Source: Proteus cibi (GTDB taxonomy: Bacteria > Pseudomonadota > Gammaproteobacteria > Enterobacterales > Enterobacteriaceae). From it: 64,000 nucleotides of DNA. The stretch covers positions 186,001 to 250,000 of the forward strand of contig NZ_PENW01000018.1 in assembly GCF_003144405.1 (NCBI RefSeq), given 5' to 3'. A program made the position numbers and the translations under genes. The notes beneath the pieces were generated by a model. The model did not search any database and had not been told where the DNA came from. It saw nothing but the letters and a program-made list of their open reading frames with translations. Shown piece by piece: positions 47,777 through 55,218 of this stretch (the stretch's first letter is position 1; each line of letters begins with the position of its first letter).

Positions 47777-47806
47777 AAAAGGAACGCACTTGCGTTCCTT
47801 TTTATT
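47777..47806 (+). terminator. Intrinsic terminator between lyase I and lyase II
   Basis: AAAAGGAACGCA (47777-47788), a 2-base gap, TGCGTTCCTTTTT: an 11-12-bp stem ending in a T-run, immediately followed by the lyase II ribosome site. It would terminate or attenuate most transcription from upstream, so lyase II should be made at a lower or separately controlled level. Confidence 0.8.
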
Positions 47807-47822
47807 TGCAGGAAATCTGATT

Positions 47823-50800
47823 ATGCTAATAAAAAATCCTTTAGCACATGCAATGGCATTAAGTTTATGCTTATCATTACCCGCACAAGCATCCCCTTCT
47901 CTTTCTCATGAAACTTTCGGTGATATTTATCTCTTTGAAAGTGAGATACCCAATACTCTCACCACGTCAGATAATGACCAATTATCACTGAGTAAACAGC
48001 ACGCTAAAGAGGGTGAACAATCACTCAAGTGGCAATATCAACCCCAATCAACATTAACGTTAAATAATATCGTTAATTATCAGGACGATAAAAATACAGC
48101 GACACCACTCACTTTCATGATGTGGATTTATAATGAAAAACCTCAAGCTTCTCCATTAATATTGCAATTTAAGCAAAAGAATAAAATTGCATTAAGTTTT
48201 GATATTCAGCTTAATTTTACAGGATGGCGAGGTATTGCCGTTCCTTTTCGTGATATGCAAGGCTCTGCAACGGGAAAATTGGATCAATTAGTCATTACAG
48301 CCCCAAATCAAGCTGGAACGCTCTTTTTTGATCAAATTATTATGAGTGTACCGTTAGATAATCGCTGGGCAGTTCCTGACTATCAAACCCCTTATGTCAA
48401 TAATGCAGTAAACACCATGGTCAGTAAAAACTGGAGTGCTTTACTGATGTACGATCAGATGTTTAAAACCCATTATCCTACTCTAAATTTCGATACTGAG
48501 TTTCATGATGATCAAGCTGAAATGGCATCAATTTATCAGCGTTTTGAGTATTATCAGGGCGTTAATAGCGATAAAAAAATCACCGCAGACATGCTAGATA
48601 AAAATTTAGCACTCTGGGAAAAATTAAAATTAACACAACAAGCTGATGGCTCAATAACAGGAAAAGCACTCGATCACCCTAACCGACAAAACTTTATGAA
48701 AGTTGAAGGTGTATTTAGTGAAGAGACCCAAAAAGCATTACTCGATGCCAATATGCTAAGAGATGTAGGTAAAACGCTGCTTCAAACTGCTATTTACTTG
48801 CGTAGTAACTCCTTATCAGTAGCCGATAGAAAAAAATTAGAAGCGCTTTATTTATTAGGCACTCGTTACGTCCTTGAACAAGGTTTTGTACGAGGTAGTG
48901 GTTATCAAATTATTACTCATGTTGGATATCAAACCAGAGAGCTTTTTGATGCATGGTTTATTGGTCGTCATATTCTTGCAAAAAATAACCTTTTAGCGCC
49001 CACTCAACAAGCCATGATGTGGTACAACGCGACAGGGCGAATTTTTGAAAAAGATAATGAAATCGTTGATGCAAATGTCGATATTCTCAATACTCAATTA
49101 CAGTGGATGATAAAAAGCTTACTGATGTTGCCAGATTATCAACAACGCCAACAAGCCTTAACACAACTACAAAACTGGCTAAATAAAACCATCCTAAGTT
49201 CAAAAGGTGTTGCAGGTGGTTTCAAACCTGATGGTTCTATTTTTCACCATTCGCAACATTATCCTGCTTACGCTAAAGATGCATTTGGTGGTTTAGCACC
49301 GAGTGTTTATGCGCTAAGTGATTCCCCTTTCCAGCTTTCACCTGCCGCTCATGAGCGTTTAAAAGATGTGTTATTAAAAATGCGCATCTACACTAAAGAG
49401 ACACAAATTCCCGTGGTACTCAGTGGCCGTCATCCCACTGGATTACATAAAATAGGAATTGCTCCATTTAAATGGATGGCATTAGCCGGTACACCTGATG
49501 GAAAACAAAAAGTAGATGCGACATTGGCTGCGGCCTATGCAAAACTAGATAACAAAGACAGTTTTGAAGGAATTAACGCTGAAAATGAACCCACTGGTGC
49601 ATGGGCGATGAACTATGCTTCAATGGCGATACAACGTAGAGCCTCTATTCAAGCACCACAGCAAAGCTGGCTTGCGATCGCTCGCGGTTTTAGTCGTTAT
49701 CTTGTTGGTAATGAAAGTTATGAAAATAACAATCGTTATGGACGTTATTTACAGTATGGTCAATTGGAAATTATTCCTGCTGATTTAGCTCAATCAGGAT
49801 TTAGCCATGCTGGATGGGATTGGAACCGATATCCAGGAACAACGACAATCCATCTTCCCTATAACGAACTTGAGGCAAAACTTAATCAATTACCTGCTGC
49901 TGGTATTGAAGAAATGTTACTTTCAACAGAAAGCTATTCTGGTGCCAATACACTTAATAATAACAGTATGTTTGCTATGAAATTACATGGACACAGTAAA
50001 TATCAACAGCAAAGCTTAAGGGCTAATAAATCCTATTTTTTATTTGATAATAGAGTCATTGCGTTAGGATCTGGGATTGAAAATGATGATAAACAACATC
50101 CGACAGAAACAACACTATTCCAATTTGCTGTTCCTAAATTACAATCAGTGATAATTAATGGTAAAAAAGTGAATCAATTAGGTACTCAATTAACTTTAAA
50201 TAATGCAGATACCTTAATTGATCCTGCTGGCAATTTATATAAGTTAAGTAAAGGACAAACAGTAGAATTTAGTTATCAAAAACAACATTCTCTGGATGAT
50301 AGAAATTCCAAACCAACAGAACAACTATTTGCAACAGCCGTGATATCTCATGGTAATGCACCGAGTAATGCAACTTATGAGTATGCGATAGCGATCGAAT
50401 CACAGGATAAGAAAGCACCTGAATACACGGTATTGCAACATAATAATCAGCTTCATGCTGTAAAAGATAAAATAACCCAAGAAGAGGGATACGCTTTCTT
50501 TGAAGCTACCGAAATTAATTCTCCTCAAGCTTTATTATTGTCGAGTGACTCACCAACGATGGTCATGGCTAAAATACAGAAACAACAATTAACACTAAGT
50601 ATTGTTAATCCTGATTTAAATTTATATCAGGGCATTGAAGCTGACCAAGTTGATAATAAAGGGGATCAAGTTGAGGTAAGTGTTTATTCTCGTCAATGGC
50701 TTACCGCTGATCCTCAACCGATAAACAACACTATTGCCATAAAAGGAATGTGGAAATTAGCAACACCTCAATCCGGTATTAATATTAAACATCAAAATAA

Positions 50801-50864
50801 TAATACGCTGATTACGACAACCACCACTCAAGCAACACCAATAGTTGTTAATTTAGTTAAGTAG
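47823..50864 (+). CDS. Chondroitin ABC lyase II (exolyase, PL8)
   Basis: 1013 residues from the ATG at 47823, equal to the Proteus vulgaris exolyase precursor; the frame extends 19 codons further upstream, but that part runs through a terminator and AGGA stands 8 bases before 47823. It releases unsaturated disaccharides from the ends of chondroitin and dermatan oligosaccharides made by lyase I. Signal peptide 1-23 (ending AQA). By alignment with lyase I the catalytic residues are His476 and Tyr483 (HHSQHYPAY), Arg536 (SGRHPT) and Glu631 (GNESYE). Together the two lyases yield disaccharides for import. Confidence 0.96.
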   Translation: MLIKNPLAHAMALSLCLSLPAQASPSLSHETFGDIYLFESEIPNTLTTSDNDQLSLSKQHAKEGEQSLKWQYQPQSTLTLNNIVNYQDDKNTATPLTFMMWIYNEKPQASPLILQFKQKNKIALSFDIQLNFTGWRGIAVPFRDMQGSATGKLDQLVITAPNQAGTLFFDQIIMSVPLDNRWAVPDYQTPYVNNAVNTMVSKNWSALLMYDQMFKTHYPTLNFDTEFHDDQAEMASIYQRFEYYQGVNSDKKITADMLDKNLALWEKLKLTQQADGSITGKALDHPNRQNFMKVEGVFSEETQKALLDANMLRDVGKTLLQTAIYLRSNSLSVADRKKLEALYLLGTRYVLEQGFVRGSGYQIITHVGYQTRELFDAWFIGRHILAKNNLLAPTQQAMMWYNATGRIFEKDNEIVDANVDILNTQLQWMIKSLLMLPDYQQRQQALTQLQNWLNKTILSSKGVAGGFKPDGSIFHHSQHYPAYAKDAFGGLAPSVYALSDSPFQLSPAAHERLKDVLLKMRIYTKETQIPVVLSGRHPTGLHKIGIAPFKWMALAGTPDGKQKVDATLAAAYAKLDNKDSFEGINAENEPTGAWAMNYASMAIQRRASIQAPQQSWLAIARGFSRYLVGNESYENNNRYGRYLQYGQLEIIPADLAQSGFSHAGWDWNRYPGTTTIHLPYNELEAKLNQLPAAGIEEMLLSTESYSGANTLNNNSMFAMKLHGHSKYQQQSLRANKSYFLFDNRVIALGSGIENDDKQHPTETTLFQFAVPKLQSVIINGKKVNQLGTQLTLNNADTLIDPAGNLYKLSKGQTVEFSYQKQHSLDDRNSKPTEQLFATAVISHGNAPSNATYEYAIAIESQDKKAPEYTVLQHNNQLHAVKDKITQEEGYAFFEATEINSPQALLLSSDSPTMVMAKIQKQQLTLSIVNPDLNLYQGIEADQVDNKGDQVEVSVYSRQWLTADPQPINNTIAIKGMWKLATPQSGINIKHQNNNTLITTTTTQATPIVVNLVK

Positions 50865-50883
50865 TATCCCTAATATTTAAATT

Positions 50884-50922
50884 AAAGAGTCTCGATATGT
50901 TGATATCGAGACTCTTCTTTTA
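50884..50922 (+). terminator. Terminator of the chondroitinase operon
   Basis: AAAGAGTCTCGATAT (50884-50898), loop GTTG, ATATCGAGACTCTT (50903-50916), then CTTTTATT: a 14-bp stem with a T-rich tail. Confidence 0.92.
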
Positions 50923-51087
50923 TTAAGAACTAAAATTAGCGAATTAATTACTTATTTAAAATAATAAAAACAAATCGCATAATTTATTATTGATAATAAA
51001 TGTGTTGTCTCGTTTAAATAGTTTGCTATGCTCTGCGCGGGTGCTTGGATCAATCTGGTTCAAGCATTTTGCCAAAGCCAGAAAGAG

Positions 51088-51139
51088 AAAAGCCCCGGAA
51101 AATATATTCATATTAACCGAGGCGGACTCAAACCCGAGA
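51088..51139 (-). ncRNA. Sok-like antisense RNA (copy 1)
   Basis: The minus strand carries -35 TTGACA (51173-51168), a 17-base spacer and -10 CAGAAT (51150-51145). About 20 bases past it, GCCTCGG and CCGGGGC (plus-strand 51117-51123 and 51092-51098) form a stem followed by TTTTCTC. A ~50-nt RNA complementary to the toxin mRNA leader upstream of the toxin start is predicted, as for Sok. Ends are approximate. Confidence 0.65.
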
Positions 51140-51177
51140 ACTTGATTCTGCCTCCTTATAGAGGAGCTGTCAAGAAG

Positions 51178-51330
51178 ATGAACAAATATTCTCTGATTAG
51201 TGTGATTGTTATTAGCATAAATATCACCGTATTACTGATAACTTTATTCTATAATAATCCAATCGAGAATTTTACTATTAATAGTGAATATATAAATGTT
51301 CAGGTTAAGTTTATCAGTAATAAACACTAA
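51178..51330 (+). CDS. Hok-like small toxin peptide, class A (copy 1)
   Basis: 50 residues: a short basic start (MNKYSL), one strongly hydrophobic helix (about residues 5-25, ISVIVISINITVLLITLF) and a polar, strand-like tail. Length and layout equal E. coli HokA (50 residues, KYRLLSLIVICFTLLFFTW plus polar tail), but the conserved Hok cysteines are missing. Hok peptides insert in the inner membrane and collapse its potential when antitoxin RNA is lost. The frame is open upstream through 51028, yet that ATG lies inside the -10 box, so it is not a usable start. A TTG at 51142 offers a possible 12-codon in-frame mok-type leader. GGAG lies 11 bases before the ATG. Confidence 0.75.
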   Translation: MNKYSLISVIVISINITVLLITLFYNNPIENFTINSEYINVQVKFISNKH

Positions 51331-51604
51331 CCTTGTGGGGGATTCATCCCCCACAGTTTTCTCATTAAGTCATTGTGGTTTAATCTAAGCACCCTAATTT
51401 ATAATAAGAGGTAACAGATTTATGTTACCTCTTATTTTATTTACTCACGCAGTTAACGAATCAATTAGTTATTTAAAATAATAAAAACAAATCGAATGAT
51501 TTATTATTGAGAATAAATGTGTTGTCTCGTTTAAATAGTTTGCTATGCTCTGCGCGGGTGCTTGGATCAATCTGGTTCAAGCATTTTGCCAAAGCCAGAA
51601 AGAG

Positions 51605-51656
51605 AAAAGCCCCGGAAAATATATTCATATTAACCGAGGCGGACTCAAACCATAAC
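51605..51656 (-). ncRNA. Sok-like antisense RNA (copy 2)
   Basis: Minus-strand promoter TTGACA (plus 51686-51691), 17 bases, CAGAAT (plus 51663-51668). Terminator arms at plus 51634-51640 and 51609-51615, then TTTTCTC. Ends approximate. Confidence 0.65.
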
Positions 51657-51695
51657 AATTTGATTCTGCCTCCTTATAAAGGAGCTGTCAAGAAA

Positions 51696-51848
51696 ATGAA
51701 CAAATATTCTCTGATTAGTGTGATTGTTATTAGTATAAATATCACTGTATTACTGATAACTTTATTCTATAATAATCCAATCGAGAATTTCACCATTAAT
51801 AGTGAATATATAAATGTTCAGGTTAAGTTTATCAGTAATAAACACTAA
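51696..51848 (+). CDS. Hok-like small toxin peptide, class A (copy 2)
   Basis: Encodes the same 50-residue peptide as copies 1 and 3, although the DNA differs at synonymous sites from copy 1 (for example AGTATAAAT against AGCATAAAT), which suggests selection for the protein. The in-frame TTG 12 codons upstream (51660) is conserved. GGAG lies 11 bases before the ATG. Longer frames upstream lie largely 5' of the predicted transcript start and are not called. Confidence 0.72.
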   Translation: MNKYSLISVIVISINITVLLITLFYNNPIENFTINSEYINVQVKFISNKH

Positions 51849-52122
51849 CCTTGTGGGGGAGCAATCCCCCACAGTTTTCTCATTAAGTGATTACGGTTGA
51901 ATCTAAGCACCCTAATTTATAATAAGAGGTAACAGATTTATGTTACCTCTTATTTTATTTACTCACGCAGTTAGCGAATTAATTACTTATTTAAAATAAT
52001 AAAAACAAATCGAATGATTTATTATTGATAATAAATGTGTTGTCTCATTTAAATAGTTTGCTATGCTCTGCGCGGGTGCTTGGATCAATCTGGTTCAAGC
52101 ATTTTGCCAAAGCCAGAAAGAG

Positions 52123-52174
52123 AAAAGCCCCGGAAAATATATTCATATTAACCGAGGCGGACTCAAACCATAAC
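52123..52174 (-). ncRNA. Sok-like antisense RNA (copy 3)
   Basis: Same layout as copy 2 shifted by 518 bases: TTGACA-17-CAGAAT promoter on the minus strand and terminator arms at plus 52152-52158 and 52127-52133. Ends approximate. Confidence 0.65.
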
Positions 52175-52213
52175 AATTTGATTCTGCCTCCTTATAAAGG
52201 AGCTGTCAAGAAA

Positions 52214-52366
52214 ATGAACAAATATTCTCTGATTAGTGTGATTGTTATTAGTATAAATATCACTGTATTACTGATAACTTTATTCTATAATAATCCAATC
52301 GAGAATTTCACCATTAATAGTGAATATATAAATGTTCAGGTTAAGTTTATCAGTAATAAACACTAA
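52214..52366 (+). CDS. Hok-like small toxin peptide, class A (copy 3)
   Basis: 50 residues, identical in protein sequence to copies 1 and 2. The hydrophobic helix spans about residues 5-25 and no cysteine is present. The upstream context (GGAG, in-frame TTG 12 codons before) is the same as in copy 2. Confidence 0.72.
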   Translation: MNKYSLISVIVISINITVLLITLFYNNPIENFTINSEYINVQVKFISNKH

Positions 52367-52640
52367 CCTTGTGGGGGAGCAATCCCCCACAGTTTTCTCA
52401 TTAAGTGATTACGGTTGAATCTAAGCACCCTAATTTATAATAAGAGGTAACAGATTTATGTTACCTCTTATTTTATTTACTCACGCAGTTAGCGAATTAA
52501 TTACTTATTTAAAATAATAAAAACAAATCGAATGATTTATTATTGATAATAAATGTGTTGTCTCATTTAAATAGTTTGCTATGCTCTGCGCGGGTGCTTG
52601 GATCAATCTGGTTCAAGCATTTTGCCAAAGCCAGAAAGAG

Positions 52641-52692
52641 AAAAGCCCCGGAAAATATATTCATATTAACCGAGGCGGACTCAAAAACAGAC
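52641..52692 (-). ncRNA. Sok-like antisense RNA (copy 4)
   Basis: Minus-strand -35 TTGCAC (plus 52722-52727), 17 bases, CAGAAT (plus 52699-52704): a weaker -35 than in copies 1-3. Terminator arms at plus 52670-52676 and 52645-52651. Ends approximate. Confidence 0.6.
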
Positions 52693-52733
52693 AATTTGAT
52701 TCTGCCTCCATTTTTATCGGAGTGCAAGAGGAA

Positions 52734-52844
52734 ATGAAGAAATATTCTTTAATCGGGCTAATGATCGTCACGATGATAATATCGAGTAACGTATTATTAG
52801 AGAATACACTTTTTATTTATTCATACCAACTAATGGATATTTAA
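52734..52844 (+). CDS. Hok-like small toxin peptide, class B (copy 4)
   Basis: 36 residues: MKKYSL start, hydrophobic helix IGLMIVTMIISSNVLL and a short tail ending YQLMDI, lacking the polar C-terminal half of Hok and any cysteine. A frame initiating at the conserved TTG (52696) ends with TGA overlapping this ATG (ATGA), the arrangement by which mok couples hok translation in classical hok/sok. The AGAGGAA just before the ATG gives a ribosome site. A longer frame from 52581 uses an ATG inside the -10 box and is rejected. Confidence 0.68.
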   Translation: MKKYSLIGLMIVTMIISSNVLLENTLFIYSYQLMDI

Positions 52845-53156
52845 TGATTCAGATTAATATATCTTTTATATTATATTAATTTTGTGGGGGAGGAATTTCC
52901 CCCACAGTTTCCTTTTTTCAATTATTGTGTGTTTATCTAAGCATCCTAATTTATAATAAGAGGTAACAGATTTATGTTACCTCTTATTTTATTTACTCAC
53001 GCAGTTAACGAATCAATTATTTATTTAAAATAATAAAAACAAATCGAATGATTTATTATTGATAATAAATGTGTTGTCTCGTTTAAATAGTTTGCTATGC
53101 TCTGCGCGGGTGCTTGGATCAATCTGGTTCAAGCATTTTGCCAAAGCCAGAAAGAG

Positions 53157-53208
53157 AAAAGCCCCGGAAAATATATTCATATTAACCGAGGCGGACTCAA
53201 ACACAAAC
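53157..53208 (-). ncRNA. Sok-like antisense RNA (copy 5)
   Basis: Same as copy 4 shifted by 516 bases: TTGCAC-17-CAGAAT promoter on the minus strand, and terminator arms at plus 53186-53192 and 53161-53167. Ends approximate. Confidence 0.6.
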
Positions 53209-53249
53209 AATTTGATTCTGCCTCCATTTTTATCGGAGTGCAAGAGGAA

Positions 53250-53360
53250 ATGAAGAAATATTCTTTAATCGGGCTAATGATCGTCACGATGATAATATCG
53301 AGTAACGTATTATTAGAGAATACACTTTTTATTTATTCATACCAACTAATGGATATTTAA
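53250..53360 (+). CDS. Hok-like small toxin peptide, class B (copy 5)
   Basis: 36 residues, identical to copies 4 and 6. The upstream frame ends in TGA overlapping the ATG as in copy 4. Confidence 0.68.
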   Translation: MKKYSLIGLMIVTMIISSNVLLENTLFIYSYQLMDI

Positions 53361-53672
53361 TGATTCAGATTAATATATCTTTTATATTATATTAATTTTG
53401 TGGGGGAGGAATTTCCCCCACAGTTTCCTTTTTTCAACTATTGTGTATTTATCTAAGCACCCTAATTTATAATAAGAGGTAACAGATTTATGTTACCTCT
53501 TATTTTATTTACTCACGCTGTTAGTGAATTAATTACTTATTTAAAATAATAAAAACAAATCGAATGATTTATTATTAATAATAAATGTGTTGTCTCATTT
53601 TAATAGTTTGCTATGCTCTGCGCGGGTGCTTGGATCAATCTGGTTCAAGCATTTTGCCAAAGCCAGAAAGAG

Positions 53673-53724
53673 AAAAGCCCCGGAAAATATATTTATATTA
53701 ACCGAGGCGGACTCAAACACAAAC
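53673..53724 (-). ncRNA. Sok-like antisense RNA (copy 6)
   Basis: Same layout as copies 4 and 5: TTGCAC-17-CAGAAT promoter on the minus strand, terminator arms at plus 53702-53708 and 53677-53683. Ends approximate. Confidence 0.6.
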
Positions 53725-53765
53725 AATTTGATTCTGCCTCCATTTTTATCGGAGTGCAAGAGGAA

Positions 53766-53876
53766 ATGAAGAAATATTCTTTAATCGGGCTAATGATCGT
53801 CACGATGATAATATCGAGTAACGTATTATTAGAGAATACACTTTTTATTTATTCATACCAACTAATGGATATTTAA
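53766..53876 (+). CDS. Hok-like small toxin peptide, class B (copy 6)
   Basis: 36 residues, identical to copies 4 and 5 in a unit whose other parts have drifted slightly, so the peptide appears conserved. Overlapping TGA/ATG with the upstream frame as in copy 4. Confidence 0.67.
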   Translation: MKKYSLIGLMIVTMIISSNVLLENTLFIYSYQLMDI

Positions 53877-54031
53877 TGATTCAGATTAATATATCTTTTA
53901 TATTATATTAATTTTGTGGGGGAGGAATTTCCCCCACAGTTTCCTTTTTTCAATTATTGCATGTTTATCTAAGCACCCGAAATTAAAATAAGAGGTAACG
54001 GACTCACGTTACCTCTTATTATATTAAACAT

Positions 54032-54060
54032 AAAAAAGCCGACCCTATTTTTTGGTCGGC
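54032..54060 (-). terminator. Terminator of the minus-strand aga/kdu operon
   Basis: The minus strand reads GCCGACC, a 9-base loop, GGTCGGC, then six T residues. It lies about 70 bases after the GH105 gene, just outside the tandem array. Confidence 0.88.
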
Positions 54061-54130
54061 ATCCTAAATAGGAATATATTGCGTAGAAGGTATGTGAAGC
54101 GTAAAAAAACAAAGCGACAATATCAAGGGA

Positions 54131-55201
54131 CTAGTTATTTAACGAAAGTTTTAACACTTCACTCCCTGCTAATAAATAAGCACCAGCACCATAATCCATA
54201 TTATGTTCGAACTTCACTTCACGAGGGTTAAATGCTGGAAGTTGAACCCAACCTATCATGCCATTGTCATGAATACAGGTTTGTAATGCTGACCATGCTC
54301 TGTTTAATGCAGGAAAATACACCTCTTTCTCTAATATTCCCTGATTAATTCCCCATGCCAGTCCATAACAAAATAGCGCTGTTGCTGAACTTTCTGGTGC
54401 AGGAAAATTATCAGGATCACGTAAACTCGTTCGCCAAAAACCATCTTCATGTTGATAATCTAGGATGGATGTCACTAATTCTTTAAACAGTGCAATATAA
54501 CGTTCACGACCATGATAATCATCAGGCATATATTTTAGGATACGAGGTATCGAAGCTAAAACCCAACCAATACCACGACTCCAAAATACTTTTTCACCAT
54601 TAGCTTCGCGTAATTCATTGCCTTCGCCATCAGGAATATAGCGATGATCACGGAAGATAAGCCCTGTTTCAGGATCACGTAAATGTTCAATCGCATCCCA
54701 ATAAGCCGTATGCATGTAATCCAAATAACGTCGTTCATTGGTAATTTCAGCCAACGTAGCAAAACCAGGAGGCGCCATAAAGAGAGCATCACACCACCAC
54801 CAATCTTCACGACCCGGTTTAGGATCATCAAGCATAATGTCGAATGCTTTAATGGTTGGCTCAAGAATTTCAGATTGTTCAAAAAGCGGGCTTACAGCAA
54901 GGTAAGCTTGAGCACAAATATGATCATCTGCGAAACGAGCATTAGGCCCTGTTCTAAATCCTGTATGCAACGTGTAATTCAACACACCATTAAGATACTC
55001 TTCGTCTTGCGTTGCCTGCCATGCTGCACTTACGCAACTCCAAAAAACACCACGCTCCCAATCTGTGTCTTTAATAAAACGGGTTTTACCACTACGGCGG
55101 CGAACACTGCGAACTTGATTAGCCGATTGATAACGATACACTCGCTTCATGTTTTGCAATACAAACTCTCTTTGCAAAGTCTCTGTATTAGCGTGTTCCA
55201 T
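54131..55201 (-). CDS. GH105/GH88-type unsaturated uronyl hydrolase
   Basis: 356 residues from the ATG at 55201 (GGAG 7 bases before; a frame 11 codons longer overlaps kduD). The alpha/alpha-barrel signatures of YteR-like hydrolases are clear: FADDHICAQAYL (residues 90-101), WWWCDALFMAPPGFA with the probable catalytic Asp138, and FWSRGIGWVLASIPRIL. No signal peptide, so it is cytosolic. It hydrates the 4,5 double bond of an unsaturated uronate and so releases it from its sugar partner. Known members act on pectin-derived disaccharides, but the operon points to chondroitin disaccharides with GalNAc or GalNAc-phosphate. Last gene of the operon, 17 bases after kduD. Confidence 0.87.
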   Translation of the reverse strand: MEHANTETLQREFVLQNMKRVYRYQSANQVRSVRRRSGKTRFIKDTDWERGVFWSCVSAAWQATQDEEYLNGVLNYTLHTGFRTGPNARFADDHICAQAYLAVSPLFEQSEILEPTIKAFDIMLDDPKPGREDWWWCDALFMAPPGFATLAEITNERRYLDYMHTAYWDAIEHLRDPETGLIFRDHRYIPDGEGNELREANGEKVFWSRGIGWVLASIPRILKYMPDDYHGRERYIALFKELVTSILDYQHEDGFWRTSLRDPDNFPAPESSATALFCYGLAWGINQGILEKEVYFPALNRAWSALQTCIHDNGMIGWVQLPAFNPREVKFEHNMDYGAGAYLLAGSEVLKLSLNN

Positions 55202-55218
55202 CCTACTTCTCCATGAAA

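Larger units (their letters stand above)
50936..51452 (+). repeat. Hok/sok-type tandem repeat unit 1 (517 bp, class A)
   Basis: First of six head-to-tail units. Order inside the unit: AT-rich spacer; promoter TTGTCT (51005-51010), 16 bases, TATGCT (51027-51032); 5' hairpin with TGCTTG/CAAGCA arms; antisense sok region; small toxin frame; hairpin TGTGGGGGA/TCCCCCACA (51335-51355) with a T-rich tail; and hairpin AATAAGAGGTAAC/GTTACCTCTTATT (51403-51436). The segments GCGGGTGCTTGG and GCCAGAAAGAGAAAAGCCCC resemble the 5' region of chromosomal hok mRNAs of E. coli from memory. It differs from units 2-3 mainly by ACCCGAGAACT before the toxin frame. Confidence 0.9.
51453..51970 (+). repeat. Hok/sok-type tandem repeat unit 2 (518 bp, class A)
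   Basis: Second unit, same order of elements as unit 1: promoter TTGTCT from 51522, leader, sok region, toxin frame, GTGGGGG hairpin and AATAAGAGGTAAC hairpin. It is nearly identical to unit 3 over its whole length, including both terminator hairpins. Confidence 0.9.
51971..52488 (+). repeat. Hok/sok-type tandem repeat unit 3 (518 bp, class A)
   Basis: Third unit, nearly identical to unit 2; the promoter region reads TCATTTAAATAG instead of TCGTTTAAATAG. It is the last unit carrying the class A peptide. Confidence 0.9.
52489..53004 (+). repeat. Hok/sok-type tandem repeat unit 4 (516 bp, class B)
   Basis: The fourth unit keeps the same promoter, leader, sok region and terminal AATAAGAGGTAAC hairpin as units 1-3, but the toxin segment, from about TCTGCCTCCA to the GTGGGGG hairpin, is replaced by an unrelated-looking sequence encoding a different peptide. 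It marks the switch point between the two classes. Confidence 0.9.
53005..53520 (+). repeat. Hok/sok-type tandem repeat unit 5 (516 bp, class B)
   Basis: Fifth unit, nearly identical to unit 4 in the toxin segment; the sequence before the toxin reads AACACAAACAATTTG instead of AAAAACAGACAATTTG. Confidence 0.9.
53521..54020 (+). repeat. Hok/sok-type tandem repeat unit 6 (about 500 bp, class B)
   Basis: Last unit. It is slightly more diverged (CATTTTAATAG in the promoter spacer, ATTTATATTAACC in the leader) and its terminal hairpin reads AATAAGAGGTAAC, GGACTCAC, GTTACCTCTTATT, after which the homology ends. Confidence 0.88.

Noticed and set aside
51028-53876. Longer open frames (60-113 codons) running through the leaders of the six repeats
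   Set aside because: Their ATG codons lie inside the -10 box or upstream of the predicted mRNA start, and the frame used differs between copies. They are by-products of the repeat, not separate genes.
50936-54020. Repeat array as CRISPR or transposon
   Set aside because: Units are ~517 bp without short repeats and variable spacers, have no transposase, no terminal inverted repeats and no flanking target duplication.
54683-55216. 177-codon plus-strand frame over the uronyl hydrolase gene
   Set aside because: Antisense shadow of a gene with clear family motifs; no start signal.
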